A stretch of 42,323 nt of DNA from Chloroflexota bacterium (GTDB taxonomy: Bacteria; Chloroflexota; UBA5177). Shown in pieces: positions 23,797 through 32,756 of the stretch. The stretch spans positions 1 through 42,323 of the forward strand of contig JANWJD010000206.1 of assembly GCA_025449555.1 (NCBI GenBank). The letters run 5' to 3'. The translations under genes and the position numbers were made by a program. Below the pieces are notes generated by a model. That model saw only the letters and a list, made by a program, of their open reading frames with translations, searched no databases and was not told where the DNA came from. The number at the start of each line of letters is the position of its first letter. Positions within the stretch are counted from its first letter, which is position 1.

Positions 23797-25248
23797 TCAA
23801 TACGATCGCGCCACAACACAGCGAAACGAAGCCGGCCTTCCACAGCACACGCAGGGCCCGGAAGACGCCGCCTCCCTGTCATCGAGAGGGATTGCTCGCA
23901 CTGTCGCCTTCTCAGCGGCCAGCGCGATCTCACATTCCTTGGAATCGCACCAGTTCACAGTCACGAAACCACCGGGGTCGATTAGCCGTTCTCGCAGCTC
24001 GTCCCACGTGTCTGCACTGGAGGTGTGCGCCGCCACGTATCGTGCGGCCTCCGCGAATAAGTTGGCCTGAACCGCCTCCAATAAGGTGTGCACCTCGTCC
24101 ACGATGCCGGACACCGGCGCGTGCGTTTTCTCACGCGTGTCTCGACGGGCAATCACCACACTCTCGCTGTCAACGTCTCGCGGCCCGATCTCGATTCTCA
24201 ACGGCACGCCGCGCAATTCCCAGTCATTGAACTTGAAGCCCGGCGTGACCTGGTCGCGCCAGTCGGTCTTGACTCGCACGCCCGCGTCCCCGAGTGCGTG
24301 CCGGACGTCCTCCACCAGTGGTTCGACCTTGTCACGATCCTCATCTTTGCGCCAGATTGGAACGATCACGACCTGATACGGCGCCACACGCGGCGGCAAG
24401 CGCAGCCCCTTCGCGTCGCCGTGCACCATGATCAGTGCGCCGATCAATCGGGTGGTGACCGCCCAACTCGTCGACCAGGGATAATCGCGCTTGCCTTCCC
24501 GGTCCAGAAATGTGACGTCGAACGCCTTCGAGAAGTTCTGTCCCAGGTTGTGCGAGGTGCCCATCTGGAGCGCCTTGGCGTCGCCCATGAGCGACTCCAT
24601 AGTGAATGTACTCAGCGCTCCCGCGAATTTCTCGCTCTCCGTTTTGCGGCCCTGATACACCGGAATCGCCAGTTCATCCTGGATGAATCGCACGTACAGC
24701 TTGAGGATGAGCAGCGCCTCTTCATCGGCCTCTTCAAACGTGGCGTGTGCGGTGTGGCCCTCTTGCCATAAGAATTCAGCGGTACGCAGGAATGGACGCG
24801 TGCGAATCTCCCAGCGCAACACATTTGCCCACTGGTTCAGCAACACCGGCAAATCGCGATACGACTCAATCCATTTGGAGAGCATGTCGTAGATGATCGT
24901 TTCCGATGTCGGCCGAACGACGAGCGGCTCGGTCAACTCCTCGCCGCCACCGTGGGTCACGACCGCTAACTGAGGCGCAAAACCTTCTACGTGTTCGGCT
25001 TCCTTTTGAATGAAGCTGAGGGGAATCAACAGTGGAAAGTAAGCGTTTTGGTGCCCGGTCGCCTTGAGCTCCCGGTCGACGTACTGTTGCATCAATTCCC
25101 AAATGGCGTAGCCGTACGGGCGGATGACCATGGACCCCCGTACCGCGGTGTAGTCGGCAAGCTCCGCTTTGAGTACCGTATCGATATACCACTTGCTAAA
25201 TGCCTCGTCGCGTCCGTCCTGGACGTCGGTCTCTGCTTCCGTCGTCAT
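23797..25248 (-). CDS. proS: Prolyl-tRNA synthetase, archaeal/eukaryote-like type 3
   Basis: Charges tRNA-Pro. At 483 residues without the large INS editing insertion, and with a C-terminal zinc-binding domain (C434, C439, C466, C469) ending in the conserved terminal Tyr, it belongs to the ProS type 3 group. Class II motifs are present: motif 2 NVLRWEIRTRPFLRTAEFLW, QEGHTAHAT, and SHNLGQNFSKAFDVTF. RNA type 3 enzymes lack INS, so free-standing editing factors would be needed against mischarging. Start ATG 25248 with GGGGGAAG upstream, 12 bp after the SH3b/TIM-barrel gene. Confidence 0.95.
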   Translation of the reverse strand: MTTEAETDVQDGRDEAFSKWYIDTVLKAELADYTAVRGSMVIRPYGYAIWELMQQYVDRELKATGHQNAYFPLLIPLSFIQKEAEHVEGFAPQLAVVTHGGGEELTEPLVVRPTSETIIYDMLSKWIESYRDLPVLLNQWANVLRWEIRTRPFLRTAEFLWQEGHTAHATFEEADEEALLILKLYVRFIQDELAIPVYQGRKTESEKFAGALSTFTMESLMGDAKALQMGTSHNLGQNFSKAFDVTFLDREGKRDYPWSTSWAVTTRLIGALIMVHGDAKGLRLPPRVAPYQVVIVPIWRKDEDRDKVEPLVEDVRHALGDAGVRVKTDWRDQVTPGFKFNDWELRGVPLRIEIGPRDVDSESVVIARRDTREKTHAPVSGIVDEVHTLLEAVQANLFAEAARYVAAHTSSADTWDELRERLIDPGGFVTVNWCDSKECEIALAAEKATVRAIPLDDREAASSGPCVCCGRPASFRCVVARSY

Positions 25249-25260
25249 GCTTCCCCCGTT

Positions 25261-26640
25261 TCAGAACCGAAAATCGCGGATCGCGTGCCATTCCGCGTCC
25301 GTCACAGTCATCCAATGGAAAAATGAAGCGCCGATCGCGCCACTCGCCTTGCTACCCGCCAAAAATCCGCGAACCTCGTCGGAGCTGGGAGCGTGAGGAC
25401 CCATTTCGAGTCGACCGAAATCGTCGAACGCCTGACCGATGGGTTCCACCGGGACATGGCCCGAAACCCTGCGAATGGTATCGACCGATTCGGCCGCGTA
25501 TCGACGGGCGTAATCAAAGCCATAACGCATTTGCCCGTAATTCAAACCGTAGGCCGACTGTGTTTGATGCCAGTAGTCCATAGGCGCGATTACATTGTAC
25601 GACCGAGCCAACTCAGCAAACGGATAGTCCGCGAATGATTGCGGTGGATAGGGTACACCCACCAGCAGGTACTGCGGGCCAAGATCGGTCCGCACCAGTT
25701 GTGAATACGCGCGCACGTCCCAGAGTTGAACGTTCTGTTCCAGGTCCGCCGCGATCCCGTCGAAGCGTTGCCCGGAGGGCGTGTGAAATGCGGCAACCTG
25801 GCGCGTGAGCGCAATATCTGAGGCAAGATCATAAAGGTACGGATAGACCCAGGCGATCACCGCAATGTGCAGCTTGTGCGCGGCGTCGATGAGCTTGCCC
25901 ACTGCTTTCTCTCCGTGAAATCCCAACGGCGAAATGGCAGATTCAAGATATATATGCGTGATTCCGTTTCGCTGTGCTGTGCGTGCCACGGTACCGGCGT
26001 CACCGGTGGCGATCAATCCGAGCGTCAGCCACATGCCTTTGCCCGCGACCTGAGTCCAGAGTGGGCGACCATGCAGACGCGTTGTTCCCGGATCGGGCAT
26101 CCGGAATTGGATGTCGTCTCCGAGCGCCCACGACGATCCGATGCGATACCACACCTTTCCGGTTGCGTCCTGTTGCCAGGCGGAAACCAGGACCGGTTGT
26201 CCGGCCGCAACCGACCCCGTGCTCCGGCCATTCGGTCCGGTGAACAACTGTACCGGGGAGGTCGGAATCGCTGACGCCCGCAGCGGACGGGCGGCGTGCG
26301 CTTGCACGCGATAGTGGACTTCCGGGGCATGGTACGTCGACACACTGTTCCACGGGCCGCCGTAGAACAGTTGAGATTTGTCCACCCAGCCGTCGACGCT
26401 ATCCCAGATCTTGACTCTGGCCCATGCGCCATGCGTTCCCAGAACTTCAACCTGAGACTGCTCGACCAGCGCCGCCAGCACGGGCGACTTGTCGTCGGCA
26501 CCTTGATGTACCAGGACATTGTCATGTCGAATGAGTGCGACGGGAGGCGTGGATCGAGGCGATGCAGCCAATACCTGCGCCCTCGCCGGAATGAGAAGCG
26601 CCGCCAGGAAGGCGGCGCAAATGGCGACTCGGTCCCGCAT
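25261..26640 (-). CDS. Secreted SH3b-domain protein with glycosidase-like TIM barrel
   Basis: A 459-residue exported protein: signal peptide about 1-26 (AICAAFLAALLIPARAQVLAA), a bacterial SH3 domain at about 35-95 (VLVHQGADDKSPVLAALVE ... WARVKIWDSVDGWVDKSQLF), a second SH3b-like segment at about 120-180, then a TIM-barrel-like region from about 200 with THIYLESAIS, VIAWVYPYLYD, FDGIAADLEQN (293-303) and IAPMDYWHQ. DGIAADLE resembles the GH18-like DGxxxDxE signature, with Asp299 and Glu301 as candidate catalytic residues. Probably binds and cleaves a cell-wall or extracellular glycan; substrate unknown. ATG 26640 overlaps the preceding stop by one base (TAATG); proS follows 12 bp later. Confidence 0.8.
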   Translation of the reverse strand: MRDRVAICAAFLAALLIPARAQVLAASPRSTPPVALIRHDNVLVHQGADDKSPVLAALVEQSQVEVLGTHGAWARVKIWDSVDGWVDKSQLFYGGPWNSVSTYHAPEVHYRVQAHAARPLRASAIPTSPVQLFTGPNGRSTGSVAAGQPVLVSAWQQDATGKVWYRIGSSWALGDDIQFRMPDPGTTRLHGRPLWTQVAGKGMWLTLGLIATGDAGTVARTAQRNGITHIYLESAISPLGFHGEKAVGKLIDAAHKLHIAVIAWVYPYLYDLASDIALTRQVAAFHTPSGQRFDGIAADLEQNVQLWDVRAYSQLVRTDLGPQYLLVGVPYPPQSFADYPFAELARSYNVIAPMDYWHQTQSAYGLNYGQMRYGFDYARRYAAESVDTIRRVSGHVPVEPIGQAFDDFGRLEMGPHAPSSDEVRGFLAGSKASGAIGASFFHWMTVTDAEWHAIRDFRF

Positions 26641-26855
26641 TACGACTCGAGATGACCCCGCTCACGGAGGTACCGATAGAACCTCAAGCGTGCCAGCTCA
26701 GGTTTGGAGAGTCGTCGTTCGAACAACTGTTGGATGGCTATGCCTGCTCCGATCGCGGCGAGTGCTGCCAGGGCCACCGCGAGCCCGACGTTTGAGCCGT
26801 TTGCGGCTCTCTGTGCCGTTGAAGGTTCTTGGTCCCAACTTGACTCTTCGGCCAT
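26640..26855 (-). CDS. Small single-TM protein, unknown function
   Basis: A 71-residue product: polar N-terminus, one hydrophobic span near 23-42 ([19 protein letters not shown]), then a basic C-terminal tail ([23 protein letters not shown]). Topology is probably N-out, C-in. The stop overlaps the start of the SH3b/TIM-barrel gene by one base, so the two are translationally coupled and likely act together. Served by the extended -10 promoter at 26885-26893. No family recognised. Confidence 0.7.
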   Translation of the reverse strand: MAEESSWDQEPSTAQRAANGSNVGLAVALAALAAIGAGIAIQQLFERRLSKPELARLRFYRYLRERGHLES

Positions 26856-26884
26856 CAGCGCCCCCTTGCTCGCAAAATCCGCTC

Positions 26885-26893
26885 ATTGTATCA
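26885..26893 (-). promoter_or_regulatory. Extended -10 promoter for the small TM / SH3b / proS operon
   Basis: Minus strand TGATACAAT (26893-26885) fits TGnTAnnnT. Predicted start near 26878, about 23 nt before the ATG at 26855. No good -35 is visible. Confidence 0.5.
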
Positions 26894-26955
26894 AGGCCCA
26901 TTTTTGCCGTCCACGATTTTTGTGCCCTTCTACAATGAATCGAGGAACTACGATC

Positions 26956-28995
26956 ATGACCAATCGACTTGCCGGCCAGACCAGTCCGTATCTGCGGCAG
27001 CACGCCCAGAATCCGGTTGACTGGTATCCCTGGGGACCCGAAGCGCTTGGTGCGGCGCAAGCTGCCGGAAAGCCGATTCTGGTCAGCATCGGCTATTCGG
27101 CCTGCCACTGGTGTCACGTCATGGCACATGAGTCGTTCGAGGACGAACAAACTGCCGCCTTGATGAACCAACACTTCATCAACATCAAAGTCGATAGGGA
27201 AGAACGCCCGGACGTTGACTCTATCTATATGGAGGCGGTGCAAGCACTCACGGGATCGGGAGGCTGGCCGCTCAATGTCTTTTTGACTCCGGATGGGCGC
27301 CCTTTTTTTGGTGGCACCTACTTCCCGCCGCAGCCTCGCCATGGACTGCCGAGCTGGCAGCAAGTTCTCGCCGGTGTAGCAGAAACCTATGACGAACGTC
27401 CGGACGACATCCTGCATAATGCTCAGGCTCTTACGACGTTTATCGAGCAAGCGCAGCGACAGGGCGAATCGGATGACTCCCTGGGTCCCGACGTCATCAC
27501 CCAGGCGTATGCCGCGATGGCCCGCCAGTTCGATCTGTTGAATGGAGGCTTCGGCTCTGCGCCAAAGTTTCCTCAGCCGCTGGGCCTCGAATTCGTGCTC
27601 CGTCGATTGAGTCAAACTCGTGATGCGCGCGCGCTCGAATTTGTGCGTGTGACGCTCGACAAGATGGCGGCCGGAGGTATCTACGATCAACTTGGCGGAG
27701 GCTTCCACCGGTATTCGGTCGACGATGTGTGGCTGGTTCCGCACTTCGAGAAAATGCTCTACGACAATGCCTTGCTGGCGCGCCTCTACATAGCTGCCTT
27801 CCAGGCGACCGGAGACGCCCGGTATCGCAAAGTGGCGGAGGAAACACTTGACTACCTGCTGCGCGATCTTCGATCGCCCGAAGGCGCGTTCTTCTCTTCC
27901 CAGGATGCCGACAGCGAAGGGGTAGAGGGACGCTACTACGTCTGGACGCTCGACGAACTGCTTCATCTGTTGGGGCCCGAAGAAGCAGTGCTGTCGGCGC
28001 ACCATTTCGGCGTGACACCAGATGGCAATTTCGACGGAAAGTCCATCTTAACGACCGCCGCGACGGTGGAGGAGGTGGCATTGCGTGCCGGTCTGACCGT
28101 TGACGAGGCAGCGTCCGCGCTCGCCCGGGCCCGCGTTATCCTCCTGGATGCGAGAGGAAGTCGGACACCGCCCCAAACCGATACGAAGATCCTCGCCGGC
28201 TGGAACGCCCTGGCCATTCGCGCTCTGGCCGAAGCCGGACGCATCTTCCAACGGGACGACTATCTCGAGGCGGCCACAACGGCGATGCAACACATCCTCA
28301 CCGCTATGCGCCCAGACGGCAGGCTGGTTCGCAGCTACCTCGACGGGCCGGGCGAGGTCTCGGCCTTTCTGGAAGACTACGCCTTTGTGGTCGAAGCCTT
28401 GATCACTCTCTACATGACCGCGTTCGACCGCGAGTATCTCCGCCTGGCGGAAGAATTGGCGCAGGAGATGGTCCAGTTATTTCGCGACGAACAGGGCGGC
28501 GCCTTCTACGACACCCCGTGCGACTCAACCGCACTCATCGTGAGACCCCGCAGCCTTTTCGACAATCCGATTCCATCCGGGAACTCAGCCGCCGCATTCG
28601 CCTTTGTCCGTCTCGAGGCCCTGACCGGCACGGTCGAGTACGGAGATCATGCGCGGAAGGTACTGCAGGCATCGCGCCGGCTCCTCTCACAGGCGCCTCT
28701 GACCGTGTCCTACGCCTTGAGTGCCCTCGACTTTCAACTGACACCCCCGGTTCAGATCGCCATCGCCGGATTGCCGGAAGCGTCGGCAACTGCTGACTTC
28801 GTCCGTACCGTCTATCAGCGGTATCTCCCCAACGCCGTCGTGGCCGTGGGCGTCACCAACTCAATGCCATTGCTCGATCGTCGAGAATCGCCCGATGGCC
28901 AACCCGCGGCGTACCTCTGTGAGCACTTTGTCTGCCGGATGCCGGCCACCGATCCTTCCGCCCTGGCCCGACAACTGGACACGTTGACCGGGTAG
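26956..28995 (+). CDS. YyaL/DUF255 thioredoxin-domain protein
   Basis: A 679-residue member of the DUF255 (YyaL, SPATA20-like) family. The N-terminal thioredoxin-fold part contains NPVDWYPWG and the redox-type SACHWCHVM (C50, C53), then [25 protein letters not shown]. The rest is a six-hairpin glycosidase-like alpha/alpha toroid ([52 protein letters not shown]). Biochemical function of the family is not established. Start ATG 26956 has GAGGAA at the right distance; ATG 26935 is less likely. A TACAAT at 26931-26936 lacks a -35. Confidence 0.92.
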   Translation: MTNRLAGQTSPYLRQHAQNPVDWYPWGPEALGAAQAAGKPILVSIGYSACHWCHVMAHESFEDEQTAALMNQHFINIKVDREERPDVDSIYMEAVQALTGSGGWPLNVFLTPDGRPFFGGTYFPPQPRHGLPSWQQVLAGVAETYDERPDDILHNAQALTTFIEQAQRQGESDDSLGPDVITQAYAAMARQFDLLNGGFGSAPKFPQPLGLEFVLRRLSQTRDARALEFVRVTLDKMAAGGIYDQLGGGFHRYSVDDVWLVPHFEKMLYDNALLARLYIAAFQATGDARYRKVAEETLDYLLRDLRSPEGAFFSSQDADSEGVEGRYYVWTLDELLHLLGPEEAVLSAHHFGVTPDGNFDGKSILTTAATVEEVALRAGLTVDEAASALARARVILLDARGSRTPPQTDTKILAGWNALAIRALAEAGRIFQRDDYLEAATTAMQHILTAMRPDGRLVRSYLDGPGEVSAFLEDYAFVVEALITLYMTAFDREYLRLAEELAQEMVQLFRDEQGGAFYDTPCDSTALIVRPRSLFDNPIPSGNSAAAFAFVRLEALTGTVEYGDHARKVLQASRRLLSQAPLTVSYALSALDFQLTPPVQIAIAGLPEASATADFVRTVYQRYLPNAVVAVGVTNSMPLLDRRESPDGQPAAYLCEHFVCRMPATDPSALARQLDTLTG

Positions 28996-29005
28996 CTTGC
29001 CGGGG

Positions 29006-29635
29006 CTACTTTGACTCGGTGATAGTCACTCGCTTCAAGTACACGTCGTGCGCCGGCGTGGAAAGTTCTCCGTTCCCGGGATTGGGTTGCACTGGAGTAT
29101 TTTCGAGCTTGTGAACCGTGTTCATACCCGAGATCACGCGACCAAAGATCGTATACAGCGGCTTGAGCTGACTCGCCGCCGCAGGCCCGGTCACGATGAA
29201 GAATTGGCTTCCGTTGGTGTTGGCGCCGCTGTTCGCCATGGCAACCGTTCCTGGGGTGTACTTCAGAATGACCTTCTCATCTCGAAAGTGGTAGCCCGGA
29301 CCACCGAAGCCGGTGCCTGTCGGATCACCGGTCTGGATCACGAACCCCTTCACAACGCGATGAAAGATGATGCCATCGAAATAGCGGTGCCGCGCCAGAA
29401 AAACGAAGCTGTTGACCGCGATCGGCGCCGCCTTGGGGAGCAACTGCACCGCAATCAACCCATCGCTGGTCGTCATGGTCGCGAGGTAGCGATGAGCGGG
29501 ATTGATGGTCATAGGTGGGGCCTTCGACCAATGGGTTTGTCGCGTTGGGGTCGGACTACTGTTGCCGGAGGCAGCTGTGCCGCAACCGGCGAGCAGCACG
29601 AAAAGCAGAACGATCAGAAGCTTACGCAAAAACAA
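29006..29635 (-). CDS. Lipoprotein cyclophilin-type peptidyl-prolyl isomerase
   Basis: Exported PPIase of 209 residues. It has a lipoprotein signal with lipobox LLAGC (Cys18), a Ser/Thr/Pro linker, and a cyclophilin domain from about 48: FDGIIFHRVVKGFVIQTGDPTGTGFGGPGY, MANSGANTNGSQFFIVTG, YTIFGRVISGM. The active-site Arg in FHRV and the QFFI motif are present. It likely folds secreted proteins at the membrane surface. Start is TTG 29635, or TTG 29629 which is better spaced from the GGAG. The gene converges on the YyaL gene, 10 bp apart. Confidence 0.93.
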   Translation of the reverse strand: MFLRKLLIVLLFVLLAGCGTAASGNSSPTPTRQTHWSKAPPMTINPAHRYLATMTTSDGLIAVQLLPKAAPIAVNSFVFLARHRYFDGIIFHRVVKGFVIQTGDPTGTGFGGPGYHFRDEKVILKYTPGTVAMANSGANTNGSQFFIVTGPAAASQLKPLYTIFGRVISGMNTVHKLENTPVQPNPGNGELSTPAHDVYLKRVTITESK

Positions 29636-29718
29636 TCACTCCGAGTCTTGACGCATACGCGGGTCAATTGGGCAGCCACCCGCTCCCCGCCCACCGCGCA
29701 TTTTGTGCGCGCGGGGCA

Positions 29719-29748
29719 TTGGCCGTAGGAGTGTACCACGGGTATTAC
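29719..29748 (+). promoter_or_regulatory. Putative promoter for HD-domain gene
   Basis: TTGGCC (29719-29724), 18-bp spacer, TATTAC (29743-29748). A start near 29755 would place the TTG start at 29819 behind a 60-nt leader. Confidence 0.35.
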
Positions 29749-29818
29749 TGTCAATTTGTCGTATCGAGCGCGCCCGCAAGGGAGCGGGTACCATGAGGGA
29801 AAGGGTAGGCATATTGCC

Positions 29819-30586
29819 TTGGGTCATCCCGCCCCCGACTTTGAGACGCGCCTGGCATCGATCGACGATGGGCTTGAAGACATAGCCCGCGATGTGATTC
29901 GGCGCCATCAAGACCTATCCCGGCCCGAAAATGCCTCCTTTTTGGAGCTGCCGGACGCACGCGAGCAGCACCAAACACAGTGGCACCAGTGGGGCATCCT
30001 CACTCATACTCGTCGTTTCCTGCGTCACTACGACGAGGACATTCCTCGGTATCTACGCTCCTGGAAGCTCAAAGACCAGGTCGATGCCGTACTCAACCAG
30101 CCAATCGACGGCATTTCGAAGCATGATCTCCTCCGGGTGTCCATTCTCCTGCACGACATTGGCAAATTCAGCGCGCGGCGCCAGGGACGCGACCGCTATC
30201 ACTTTGCGCGGCATGAAGAGCAGTCGGGCGCCATCATTCGCGCCGAGCTCGACCTTCCCCAAATGGGGTTCACCACGGCTCAGACTGAGTACATTGCGCG
30301 CACCGCGGAAGACCATTTTGTGCTCGGGATTGTGCGGAAGGCAGCTCGAGAACGGGGAGAGTACGACGAAGCCTTTGCGCATTCGCCCCTGTTTCGTACG
30401 CTCAGTTTGCATAGTAAAACGGCGCACCCCGACGACTTCGTGGAGATCGGAGTGTTGTTTCTCGGTGACTCTCTGGCGAAGGTGGATCCGGCCTCCGGTC
30501 CGGAGCGCGCCGTCAGTCAGTACAACGTCAATATCGCGGTCGCGCGCGAGTACCTGCGAATCGTGCTGGACGACCCTTGCCTATAA
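29819..30586 (+). CDS. HD-domain phosphohydrolase-like protein
   Basis: About 255 residues. The HD signature is clear: ILTHTRRFLRHY (H63), LLHDIGKFSARR (H112-D113), then HFARHEEQSGAII (H128/H132) and TAEDHFVLGI. These residues would bind one or two metals. Substrate is unknown; HD proteins hydrolyse nucleotides, cyclic dinucleotides or other phosphomonoesters. No GYP motif of cyclic-di-GMP phosphodiesterases is visible. The start is uncertain: TTG 29819 with GTAGG upstream is preferred to TTG 29756, whose extra residues are low in complexity. The stop codon overlaps TATAAT (30582-30587), which may be a -10 for the next gene. Confidence 0.75.
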   Translation: MGHPAPDFETRLASIDDGLEDIARDVIRRHQDLSRPENASFLELPDAREQHQTQWHQWGILTHTRRFLRHYDEDIPRYLRSWKLKDQVDAVLNQPIDGISKHDLLRVSILLHDIGKFSARRQGRDRYHFARHEEQSGAIIRAELDLPQMGFTTAQTEYIARTAEDHFVLGIVRKAARERGEYDEAFAHSPLFRTLSLHSKTAHPDDFVEIGVLFLGDSLAKVDPASGPERAVSQYNVNIAVAREYLRIVLDDPCL

Positions 30587-30638
30587 TGGACGGTACTGAC
30601 ATCCATTCCGTTTCGAATTCAAACGAGTCCTTGGTTCC

Positions 30639-32756
30639 ATGCTTACAGGTTCCGTAGCTCTTAAAGAAGACGATCTTCAGTTCATCAGCACCCAGTCCGG
30701 TGATGTTCTGGCCGACAATCCAAACGGGCTGGGTCTCTACCATCAGGACACCCGTTTTCTCAATCGTTTTGAGCTCACCGTTAACGGGTTCAAACCGGTC
30801 TTCCTGTCGCACTCGATGAACAAGCACTATATCGCGACCTTTCAGAGTGTGAATCCACCATTTCGCTTGCACGACGGGGTACGAGTGAAGCAGCAGACGA
30901 TCAGCATCCGGCGCAGCCGTTTCGTCAGCGACAGGGGCCTGTACGAGCGCCTCGGGTTCCTCAATTGCAACCCGTTCGCGGTCGATCTGGATGTGGATCT
31001 TGCGCTCGATGCTGACTTTCGGGACATGTTTTCCGTCCGTGGCTTCAAGACGCAGAGAGTGGCCGGAGAAATATCGGTGTCTTTCGGTGGCGAAGATCTG
31101 ACTTTCTCGTATCGTGGGCGGGACGAATTGATGCGCCAGACTCGCGTCACTTTCGACCACCCTCCCGAATCGATTTCTCCTCGGGAGGTCCGATTTTCCC
31201 TTCACTTGGAGCCCAACCAGTCGGATTCGATCGTCGTGCGGGTGCAGCCGTGTATCGGCGACCTCGTGCCGCCCCTCGAACCGGACTTCGACCGACAGCT
31301 CGATGATCTCGCCGCATCGTATCGATCGTGGGACGAAGCGTCCACCCACATCTCGACTAACAACGAACTCTTTGATCGAGAATTGCTCCGCGCTAGCCGG
31401 TACGACATCCGCACACTGCTCGAGCAGTCCCCGTACGGTATCGTGCCGGATGCCGGAGTTCCCTGGTATGCGGTGCCGTTTGGACGCGATGCCATCATCA
31501 CGGCTTTACAGACGCTGATGTACAACCCCTCGATCGCCGAAGGGACGCTTCGCTTCCTCGCCGCGTATCAAGGCACCACCGAGGATCCGTTCCGGGAGGA
31601 ACAGCCGGGCAAAATAATGCACGAACTGCGTCGCGGTGAGCTCGCGCGCTTGAAGGAAGTGCCCCACACGCCGTATTACGGCACGGTTGACGCAACGCCG
31701 CTCTTTCTGGTCCTCTTCGTCGAAGCCATGGAATGGCTCGACGGCGACGAACTCTACGACGATATCTTACCGGCCGCTATGCTCGCCCTCGAGTGGATCG
31801 ACCGCTACGGAGACCTCGACGGCGATGGGTATCTGGAGTACAGGGCCCAGCGGCCCGGTGGCGTGGTGAACCAGGGCTGGAAAGACTCGTTCAATTCGGT
31901 TCAGCATGACGATAACTCGATCGCAGAGCCCCCGATCGCGCTGGTGGAAGTGCAGGGCTACGTCTATCAAGCAAAAATCGGCATGGCTCGGTTACTGCGG
32001 CGGCGCGGCGATCGGAATGTCGCGGATCGACTGGAGCGGGAGGCCGTCGACCTCCGCGACCGATTTAACCGGGACTTCTGGATGGAGGACCTGGGCTTCT
32101 ATGCTCAGGCGCTCGACAGCAACAAGCGCCATGTGCGCTCGATAACTTCGAACCCGGGTCATTGCATCTGGTCGGGGATCTGTGATGTCGACAAGGCCCA
32201 TTCGGTGGCCACGCGGCTGATGGAGCGGGACATGTTCTCGGGCTGGGGCCTCCGCACGCTCAGCAGCCAGTCACCGAATTTCAATCCCATGAGCTATCAC
32301 AACGGCTCCGTGTGGCCGCATGATACCGCGCTCATCGCGCTGGGTCTGCGCCGCCTCGGTCGAAATGAAGAGGCCATCCAGTTAGTCGCGGGATTAATCG
32401 AAGCCGGCTTCCGATTCGATGACGCCAGGCTGCCCGAACTCTTCTGTGGGTTCCCGCGCGATCGCAGGTTCAATTCCAGCCCTGCCGCCTACATCGTATC
32501 GTGCAGTCCTCAAGCGTGGGCCGCAGGCTGTGTCTTCATGGTGCTGCAGAGTATGCTCGATCTTCGACCCGATGCGCAGAGCGGAACGATCCACGCCAGC
32601 CCACTGCTCCCGAGTCTGTTCACGCGCGTCGAGCTCCGACACATTCGGGTTGGTCGACATCGGGTCGATCTGCACGTCGACAGTGAAGGTGCTGGTGTGC
32701 ACGTTCAGGTGACCCGGGTGCCCGCGACAGACCTCTCTCCCGTGGGAGCGGGATGA
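30639..32756 (+). CDS. Glycogen-debranching-type amylo-alpha-1,6-glucosidase
   Basis: A 705-residue enzyme with an N-terminal GDE-bis beta domain (KEDDLQFISTQSGDVLADN, GLGLYHQDTRFLNRFEL) and a C-terminal alpha/alpha-toroid: WYAVPFGRDAIITALQTLMY near 270-295, NQGWKDSFNSVQHDDNSIAE near 410-430, SYHNGSVWPHDTALIA, and ELFCGFPRDR. It probably removes alpha-1,6-linked glucose from glycogen-like or other glucans, though relatives in this fold hydrolyse glucosylglycerate, which fits the GpgS gene two places on. TATAAT at 30582-30587 is a possible -10 without a -35. ATG 30639 has only a weak ribosome site. Its end overlaps the GT4 gene (ATGA). Confidence 0.9.
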   Translation: MLTGSVALKEDDLQFISTQSGDVLADNPNGLGLYHQDTRFLNRFELTVNGFKPVFLSHSMNKHYIATFQSVNPPFRLHDGVRVKQQTISIRRSRFVSDRGLYERLGFLNCNPFAVDLDVDLALDADFRDMFSVRGFKTQRVAGEISVSFGGEDLTFSYRGRDELMRQTRVTFDHPPESISPREVRFSLHLEPNQSDSIVVRVQPCIGDLVPPLEPDFDRQLDDLAASYRSWDEASTHISTNNELFDRELLRASRYDIRTLLEQSPYGIVPDAGVPWYAVPFGRDAIITALQTLMYNPSIAEGTLRFLAAYQGTTEDPFREEQPGKIMHELRRGELARLKEVPHTPYYGTVDATPLFLVLFVEAMEWLDGDELYDDILPAAMLALEWIDRYGDLDGDGYLEYRAQRPGGVVNQGWKDSFNSVQHDDNSIAEPPIALVEVQGYVYQAKIGMARLLRRRGDRNVADRLEREAVDLRDRFNRDFWMEDLGFYAQALDSNKRHVRSITSNPGHCIWSGICDVDKAHSVATRLMERDMFSGWGLRTLSSQSPNFNPMSYHNGSVWPHDTALIALGLRRLGRNEEAIQLVAGLIEAGFRFDDARLPELFCGFPRDRRFNSSPAAYIVSCSPQAWAAGCVFMVLQSMLDLRPDAQSGTIHASPLLPSLFTRVELRHIRVGRHRVDLHVDSEGAGVHVQVTRVPATDLSPVGAG

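Noticed and set aside
26698-28005. Long minus-strand open frame (435 codons) opposite the YyaL gene.
   Set aside because: It is antisense to a family-recognised gene; GC-rich codon bias commonly leaves such frames open, and the product shows no domain.
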